A stretch of DNA of 64,000 nt from Lepidurus packardi (taxonomy: Eukaryota; Arthropoda; Branchiopoda; Notostraca; Triopsidae), in assembly GCA_023053545.1 (NCBI GenBank), contig JAKZAN010000046.1:186001-250000 (forward strand), written 5' to 3'. Below are positions 57,525-64,000 of the stretch, one piece after another (position 1 is the stretch's first letter; every line of letters starts with the position of its first letter). Below the pieces are notes generated by a model. It made no database searches. It saw only the letters and a list, made by a program, of their open reading frames with translations, and had not been told where the DNA came from. Position numbers and translations under genes: made by a program.

Positions 57525-57610
57525 AAACTACAACTCGTTTTGTGTTACAAACTACTACAACTCGTACAACTACGTCTACAATTTGACTACAAACTACAAC
57601 TCGTTTAAAT

Positions 57611-57664
57611 TTGAATACAAACAACAACTCGTTTTCACGATGTGTTCACGTTTTGTTTATGTAC
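57611..57664 (+). repeat. MULE 3' subterminal 54-bp repeat, copy 2
   Basis: Matches 57471-57524 at 51 of 54 positions and ends about 78 bp before the right TIR. It could be a remnant of local slippage or a binding-site array; the sequence does not decide which. Confidence 0.88.
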
Positions 57665-57705
57665 AGGGAGTCAAGAACGACATCTCTCCCGAAATAATAA
57701 CAAAG

Positions 57706-57730
57706 CATCGGGCGGGGCTAGCGTGGGGAG
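57706..57730 (+). repeat. Internal direct repeat of the MULE, right copy
   Basis: Partner of 53844-53868, in the same orientation. The four differences are all G here versus A on the left. Two of them are CpG here and CpA on the left, compatible with cytosine deamination in the left copy. Confidence 0.8.
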
Positions 57731-57741
57731 TGACGAAGGCT

Positions 57742-57882
57742 TTAAGGCGGGTTTCCACTATGTCAGTATTAAATTATCATACTGTGGTGAATTGTCGTGT
57801 GGTGAATTGTCACTAGAGGGCAGTTGTGGTGAGTTGACAGGATTAGTAAAAACAGGTTTTGGCTGTGGTGAATCGTCTCCTA
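57742..57882 (-). repeat. MULE right terminal inverted repeat (141 bp)
   Basis: Exact reverse complement of 53671-53811. It ends GAATCGTCTCCTA and is followed by TCC and then satellite C sequence CTCTGATCGGGT. It contains the four TCACCACA motifs in mirror orientation. Confidence 0.97.
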
Positions 57883-58560
57883 TCCCTCTGATCGGGTCTC
57901 TAATCCGGTCTCTAATCGGGTCTCTAATCGGGTCTGTGATCGGGTCTCTAATCGGGTCTCTGATCGGGTCTCTGATCGGGTCTCTGATCGGGTCTCTGAT
58001 CGGGTCTCTAATCGGGTCTCTAATCGGGTCTCTAATCGGGTCTCTGATCGGGTCTCTGATCGGGTCTTTAATCGGGTCTTTAATCGGATCTCTGATCGGG
58101 TCTCTGATCGGGTCTCTATTCGGGTCTCTAATCGGGTCTCTGATCGGGTCTCTAATCGGGTCTCTGATCGGGTCTCTTATCGCGTCTCTGATCGGGTCTC
58201 TGATTGGGTCTCTAATCGGGTTAACAGACGTGCACTTTGATCGGGTCTCTGATCGGGTCTCTAATCGGGTCTCTAATCGGGTCTCTGATCGGGTCTCTGA
58301 TTGGGTCTCTAATCGGGTCTCTAATCGGGTCTCTAATCGGGTTTCTAAACGGGTCTCTAATCGGTTCTCTGATCGGGTCTCTGATCGGGTCTCTGATCGG
58401 GTCTCTAATCGGGTCTCTAATCGGGTCTCTGATCGGGTCTCTGATCGGGTCTCTAATCGGGTCTCTGATCGGGTCTCTGATCGGGTCTCTAATCGGGTCT
58501 CTGATCGGGTCTCTGATCGGGTCTCTGATCGGGTCTCTGATCGGGTCTCTAATCGGGTTA

Positions 58561-58637
58561 ACAGACGTGCACTAATGCGACGCGAACGCGACGTTGGCCG
58601 TCTCAAAAAACCAAAAAACAAACAAACAGACGTGCAC
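58561..58637 (+). repeat. 77-bp dispersed cassette in satellite C, copy 3
   Basis: Full-length copy and the first to the right of the MULE. It is flanked by TAATCGGGTTA on the left and TTTGATCGGG on the right, like all other copies. Confidence 0.93.
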
Positions 58638-59613
58638 TTTGATCGGGTCTCTGATCGGGTCTCTAATCGGGTCTCTGATCGGGTCTCTGATTGGGTCTCT
58701 AATCGGGTCTCTAATCGGGTCTCTAATCGACGTCTCTAATCGAGGTCTCTGATCGGGTCTCTAATCCGGTCTCTAATCGGGTCTCTAATCGGGTATGTCA
58801 TCGGGTCCTAATCGGGTCTATGATCGGGTCTCTGATCGGGTCTCTGATCGGGTCTCTGATCGACTCTCTGATCGGGTCTCTGATCGGGTCTTTAATCGGG
58901 TCTCTAATCGGGTCTCTGATCGGGTCTCTGATCGGGTCTTTAATCGGGTCTTTAATCGGGTTTCTGATCGGGTCTCTGATCGGGTCTCTATTCGGGTCTC
59001 TAATCGGGTCTCTGATCGGGTCTCTAATCGGGTCTCTAATCGGGTCTCTGATCGGGTCTCTGATCGGGTCTCTAATCGGGTCTCTAATCGGGTCTCTAAT
59101 CGGGTCTCTGATCGGGTCTCTGATCGGGTCTCTATTCGGGTCTCTAATCGGGTCTCTGATCGGGTCTCTAATCGGGTCTCTAATCGGGTCTCTGATCGGG
59201 TCTCTGATCTGGTCTCTAATCGGGTCTCTAATCGGGTCTCTGATCGGGTCTCTAATCGGGTCTCTAATCGGGTCTCTGATCGAGTCTCTGATCGGGCCTC
59301 TAATCGGGTCTTTAATCGGGTCTCTGATCGGGTCTCTGATCGGGTCTCTGATCGGGTCTCTGATCGGGTCTCTGATCGGGTCTCTAATCGAGGTCTCTGA
59401 TCGGCTCTCTAATCCGGTCTCTAATCGGGTCTCTGATCGGGTCTATAATCGGGTTATCAGACGTGCACTTTGACCGGGACTCTAATCGGGGTCTCTTATC
59501 GGGTCTCTAACCGTGTCTCTGACGGGTCTCTGATCGGGTCTCTGATCGGGTCTCTGATCGGGTCTCTTATCGCGTCTCTGATCGGGTCTCTGATCGGGTC
59601 TCTAATCGGGTTA

Positions 59614-59690
59614 ACAGACGTGCACTAATGCGACGCGAACGCGACGTTGGCCGTCTCAAAAAACCAAAAAACAAACAAACAGACGTGCAC
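59614..59690 (+). repeat. 77-bp dispersed cassette in satellite C, copy 4
   Basis: Full-length copy with the same body and A-rich tail as copy 3. Confidence 0.93.
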
Positions 59691-60151
59691 TTTGATCGGG
59701 TCTCTGATCGGGTCTCTGATCGGGTCTCTAATCGGGTCTCTAATCGGGTCTCTGATCGGGTCTCTGATTGGGTCTCTAATCGCGTCTCTAATCGGGTCTC
59801 TGATCGGGACTCTGATTGGGTCTCTAATCGGGTCTCTAATCGGGTCTCTAATCGACGTCTCTAATCGAGGTCTCTGATCGGGTCTCTAATCCGGTCTCTA
59901 ATCGGGTCTCTAATCGGGTCTGTGATCGGGTCTCTAATCGGGTCTATGATCGGGTCTCTGATCGGGTCTCTGATTGGGTCTCTAATCGGGTCTCTAATCG
60001 GGTCTCTGATCGGGTCTCTAATCGGGTCTTTAATCGGGTCTCTGATCGGGTCTCTGATTGGGTCTCTAATCGGGTCTCTAATCGGGTCTCTAATCGACGT
60101 CTCTAATCGAGGTCTCTGATCGGGTCTCTGATCGGGTCTCTAATCGGGTTA

Positions 60152-60228
60152 ACAGACGTGCACTAATGCGACGCGAACGCGACGTTGGCCGTCTCAAAAA
60201 ACCAAAAAACAAACAAACAGACGTGCAC
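60152..60228 (+). repeat. 77-bp dispersed cassette in satellite C, copy 5
   Basis: Full-length copy, only 538 bp after copy 4, showing that cassette spacing is irregular. Confidence 0.93.
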
Positions 60229-61396
60229 TTTGATCGGGTCTCTGATCGGGTCTCTAATCGGGTCTCTGATCGGGTCTCTGATTGGGTCTCTAATCGGGTC
60301 TCTAATCGGGTCTCTAATCGACGTCTCTAATCGAGGTCTCTGATCGGGTCTCTAATCCGGTCTCTAATCGGGTCTCTAATCGGGTATGTGATCGGGTCCT
60401 AATCGGGTCTATGATCGGGTCTCTGATCGGGTCTCTGATCGGGTCTCTGATCGACTCTCTGATCGGGTCTCTGATCGGGTCTTTAATCGGGTCTCTAATC
60501 GGGTCTCTGATCGGGTCTTTAATCGGGTCTTTAATCGGGTTTCTGATCGGGTCTCTGATCGGGTCTCTATTCGGGTCTCTAATCGGGTCTCTGATCGGGT
60601 CTCTAATCGGGTCTCTAATCGGGTCTCTGATCGGGTCTCTGATCGGGTCTCTAATCGGGTCTCTAATCGGGTCTCTGATCGGGTCTCTAATCGGGTCTCT
60701 AATCGGGTCTCTAATCGGGTCTCTAATCGGGTCTCTGATCGGGTCTCTGATCGGGTCTCTAATCGGGTCTCTGATCGGGTCTCTGATCGGGTCTCTGATC
60801 GGGTCTCTGATCGACTCTCTAATCGGGTCTCTGATCGGGTCTCTGATCGGGTCTCTAATCGGGTCTCTAATCGGGTCTCTAATCGGGTCTCTGATCGGGT
60901 CTCTGATCGGGTCTCTATTCGGGTCTCTAATCGGGTCTCTGATCGGGTCTCTAATCGGGTCTCTAATCGGGTCTCTGATCGGGTCTCTGATCTGGTCTCT
61001 AACCGGGTCTCTAATCGGGTCTCTGATCGGGTCTCTAATCGGGTCTCTAATCGGGTCTCTGATCGAGTCTCTGATCGGGTCTCTAATCGGCTCTTTAATC
61101 GGGTCTCTGATCGGGTCTCTGATCGGGTCTCTGATCGGGTCTCTGATCGGGTCTCTGATCGGGTCTCTAATCGAGGTCTCTGATCGGCTCTCTAATCCGG
61201 TCTCTAATCGGGTCTCTGATCGGGTCTATAATCGGGTTATCAGACGTGCACTTTGACCGGGACTCTAATCGGGGTCTCTTATCGGGTCTCTAACCGTGTC
61301 TCTGACGGGTCTCTGATCGGGTCTCTGATCGGGTCTCTGATCGGGTCTCTTATCGCGTCTCTGATCGGGTCTCTGATCGGGTCTCTAATCGGGTTA

Positions 61397-61473
61397 ACAG
61401 ACGTGCACTAATGCGACGCGAACGCGACGTGGGCCGTCTCAAAAAACCAAAAAACAAACAAACAGACGTGCAC
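61397..61473 (+). repeat. 77-bp dispersed cassette in satellite C, copy 6
   Basis: Full-length copy with one private substitution, GACGTGGGCC instead of GACGTTGGCC. Confidence 0.93.
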
Positions 61474-62751
61474 TTTGATCGGGTCTCTGATCGGGTCTCT
61501 AATCGGGTCTCTGATCGGGTCTCTGATTGGGTCTCTAATCGGGTCTCTAATCGGGTCTCTTATCGACGTCTCTAATCGAGGTCTCTGATCGGGTCTCTAA
61601 TCCGGTCTCTAATCGCGTCTCTAATCGGGTATGTCATCGGGTCCTAATCGGGTCTATGATCGGGTCTCTGATCGGGTCTCTGATCGGGTCTCTGATCGAC
61701 TCTCTGATCGGGTCTCTGATCGGGTCTTTAATCGGGTCTCTAATCGGGTCTCTGATCGGGTCTCTGATCGGGTCTTTAATCGGGTCTTTAATCGGGTTTC
61801 TGATCGGGTCTCTGATCGGGTCTCTATTCGGGTCTCTAATCGGGTCTCTGATCGGGTCTCTAATCGGGTCTCTAATCGGGTCTCTGATCGGGTCTCTGAT
61901 CGGGTCTCTAATCGGGTCTCTAATCGGGTCTCTGATCGGGTCTCTAATCGGGTCTCTAATCGGGTCTCTAATCGGGTCTCTAATCGGGTCTCTGATCGGG
62001 TCTCTGATCGGTTCTCTGATCGGGTCTCTGATCGACTCTCTAATCGGGTCTCTGATCGGGTCTCTGATCGGGTCTCTAATCGGGTCTCTAATCGGGTCTC
62101 TGATCGGGTCTCTAATCGGGTCTCTGATCGGGTCTCTATTCGGGTCTCTAATCGGGTCTCTGATCGGGTCTCTAATCGGGTCTCTAATCGGGTCTCTGAT
62201 CGGGTCTCTGATCTGGTCTCTAATCGGGTCTCTAATCGGGTCTCTGATCGGGTCTCTAATCGGGTCTCTAATCGGGTCTCTAATCGGGTCTCTGATCGGG
62301 TCTCTAATCGGGTCTCTAATCGGGTCTCTGATCGGGTCTCTAATCGGGTCTCTAATCGGGTCTCTGATCGGGTCTCTAATCGGTTCTCTAATCGGGTCTC
62401 TGATCGGGTCTCTGATTGGGTCTCTAATCGGGTCTCTAATCGGGTCTCTAATCGACGTCTCTAATCGAGGTCTCTGATCGGGTCTCTAATCCGGTCTCTA
62501 ATCGGGTCTCTAATCGGGTCTGTGATCGGGTCTCTAATCGGGTCTATGATCGGGTCTCTGATCGGATCTCTGATTGGGTCTCTAATCGGGTCTCTAATCG
62601 GGTCTCTGATCGGGTCTCTAATCGGGTCTTTAATCGGGTCTCTGATCGGGTCTCTGATTGGGTCTCTAATCGGGTCTCTAATCGGGTCTCTAATCGACGT
62701 CTCTAATCGAGGTCTCTGATCGGGTCTCTGATCGGGTCTCTAATCGGGTTA

Positions 62752-62828
62752 ACAGACGTGCACTAATGCGACGCGAACGCGACGTTGGCCGTCTCAAAAA
62801 ACCAAAAAACAAACAAACAGACGTGCAC
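62752..62828 (+). repeat. 77-bp dispersed cassette in satellite C, copy 7
   Basis: Full-length copy. Together with its left neighbourhood (from about 62520) it resembles the stretch around copy 5, so it was probably spread by segmental duplication of the array. Confidence 0.93.
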
Positions 62829-63540
62829 TTTGATCGGGTCTCTGATCGGGTCTCTAATCGGGTCTCTAATCGGGTCTCTAATCGGGTCTCTGATCGGGTC
62901 TCTAATCGGGTCTCTGATCGGGTCTCTATTCGGGTCTCTAATCGGGTCTCTGATCGGGTCTCCAATCGGGTCTCTAATCGGGTCTCTGATCGGGTCTCTG
63001 ATCTGGTCTCTAATCGGGTCTCTAATCGGGTCTCTGATCGGGTCTCTAATCGGGTCTCTAATCGGGTCTCTGATCGAGTCTCTGATCGGGTCTCTAATCG
63101 GGTCTTTAATCGGGTCTCTGATCGGGTCTCTGATCGGGTCTCTGATCGGGTCTCTGATCGGGTCTCTGATCGGGTCTCTGATCGGGTCTCTAATCGAGGT
63201 CTCTGATCGGCTCTCTAATCCGGTCTCTAATCGGGTCTCTGATCGGGTCTATAATCGGGTTATCAGACGTGCACTTTGACCGGGACTCTAATCGGGGTCT
63301 CTTATCGGGTCTCTGATCGGGTCTCTGATCTGGTCTCTAATCGGGTCTCTAATCGGGTCTCTGATCGGGTCTCTAATCGGGTCTCTAATCGGGTCTCTGA
63401 TCGAGTCTCTGATCGGGTCTCTAATCGGGTCTTTAATCGGGTCTCTGATCGGGTCTCTGATCGGGTCTCTGATCGGGTCTCTGATCGGGTCTCTTATCGC
63501 GTCTCTGATCGGGTCTCTGATCGGGTCTCTAATCGGGTTA

Positions 63541-63617
63541 ACAGACGTGCACTAATGCGACGCGAACGCGACGTTGGCCGTCTCAAAAAACCAAAAAACA
63601 AACAAACAGACGTGCAC
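63541..63617 (+). repeat. 77-bp dispersed cassette in satellite C, copy 8
   Basis: Full-length copy. Its right flank (63618-63840) matches the flank of copy 4 (59691-59913), again pointing to spread by array duplication. Confidence 0.93.
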
Positions 63618-64000
63618 TTTGATCGGGTCTCTGATCGGGTCTCTGATCGGGTCTCTAATCGGGTCTCTAATCGGGTCTCTGATCGGGTCTCTGATTGGGT
63701 CTCTAATCGCGTCTCTAATCGGGTCTCTGATCGGGACTCTGATTGGGTCTCTAATCGGGTCTCTAATCGGGTCTCTAATCGACGTCTCTAATCGAGGTCT
63801 CTGATCGGGTCTCTAATCCGGTCTCTAATCGGGTCTCTAATCGGGTATGTGATCGGGTCCTAATCGGGTCTATGATCGGGTCTCTGATCGGGTCTCTGAT
63901 CGGGTCTCTGATCGACTCTCTGATCGGGTCTCTGATCGGGTCTTTAATCGGGTCTCTAATCGGGTCTCTGATCGGGTCTCTGATCGGGTCTTTAATCGGG

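Larger units (their letters stand above)
53671..57882 (+). mobile_element. Nested Mutator-like (MULE) DNA transposon, apparently intact
   Basis: A 4.2-kb single-copy island inside satellite C. It is bounded by 141-bp terminal inverted repeats that are identical base for base (53671-53811 and 57742-57882) and encodes one ten-exon transposase gene with PHD-like, FLYWCH and MULE DDE domains. Long TIRs plus a MULE transposase place it in the Mutator superfamily; I cannot assign a named family. The left subterminal region holds presumed promoter sequence, and the right one holds a 3' AT-rich zone and a 54-bp direct repeat. The exact outer ends are uncertain by up to four bases, because TAGGAG is preceded by GGG on the left and, in the inverted right end, by GGGA. 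Identical TIRs argue for recent insertion. Confidence 0.93.
57883..64000. repeat. 12-bp satellite C array, right part
   Basis: Continuation of satellite C after the MULE, running off the right edge. The unit and frame properties are the same as on the left. This side is richer in the 77-bp cassette (six of eight copies) and has its own larger repeats marked by GGGTATGT at 58791, 60383, 61626 and 63843. No gene is seen in it. Confidence 0.97.

Noticed and set aside
53671..57882. Possibility that the island is a host gene rather than a transposon
   Set aside because: It is bounded exactly by long identical inverted repeats, encodes a transposase-type protein, and the satellite resumes on both sides with duplicated flank sequence.
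57642..58739. A 365-residue plus-strand ORF running from the MULE right end into satellite C
   Set aside because: It crosses the TIR and then reads only satellite repeats. It begins in the 3' subterminal repeat and has no recognisable domain.
1..64000. tRNA, rRNA or other structured RNA genes
   Set aside because: No cloverleaf-type, rRNA-like or snRNA-like sequence was found; outside the MULE and the small cassettes everything is satellite.

Overview
The window is a eukaryotic, heterochromatin-like block. About 93% of it is simple-unit satellite DNA and the rest is one nested DNA transposon. No host gene, tRNA, rRNA or CRISPR array is visible. The transposon carries a PHD-FLYWCH-MULE transposase gene split by spliceosomal introns of 52-60 nt. 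That domain mix and intron size point to a metazoan, most likely an invertebrate with compact introns; the species cannot be named from this sequence.

Layout. (1) 1-23665: 20-bp satellite A, consensus AATTAATTCCTTACGGACTG, with many variant monomers in higher-order repeats, including a tandem duplication of about 2.78 kb (2581-5360 / 5361-8160) and one of about 1.4 kb (19561-20960 / 20961-22180). (2) 23666-41270: 20-bp satellite B, consensus AATTAATTCATTACGGACTT, a sister of A differing mainly at two positions, with a 2300-bp tandem duplication (26961-29260 / 29261-31560) and a 1200-bp one (33121-34320 / 34321-35520). (3) 41271-53670 and 57883-64000: an unrelated 12-bp satellite C, unit ATCGGGTCTCTG or ATCGGGTCTCTA, with 832-bp and 600-bp tandem duplications. 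Eight copies of a 77-bp non-satellite cassette are dispersed in it. (4) 53671-57882: a 4.2-kb Mutator-like element (MULE) inserted inside satellite C, flanked by 141-bp terminal inverted repeats that are identical base for base.

The MULE is the only gene-bearing part. I could assemble a ten-exon, 701-residue open reading frame with no stop or frameshift and with the catalytic D-D-E residues present (D425, D492, E610), behind a PHD-like finger and a FLYWCH finger. Identical TIRs plus an intact frame suggest a recent insertion of a potentially autonomous copy. One expected PHD zinc ligand is a phenylalanine. Comparison with unoccupied copies of the same satellite segment shows that sequence at the insertion site is duplicated on both sides.

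Nearly all long open reading frames in satellite C, such as the IGSL, RVSD/RVSN, RDPI and ETRS/ETRL repeats, are arithmetic consequences of a 12-bp unit (exactly four codons) and are not annotated as genes. The 20-bp satellites contain no comparable frames, because 20 is not a multiple of three and every frame meets TAA.
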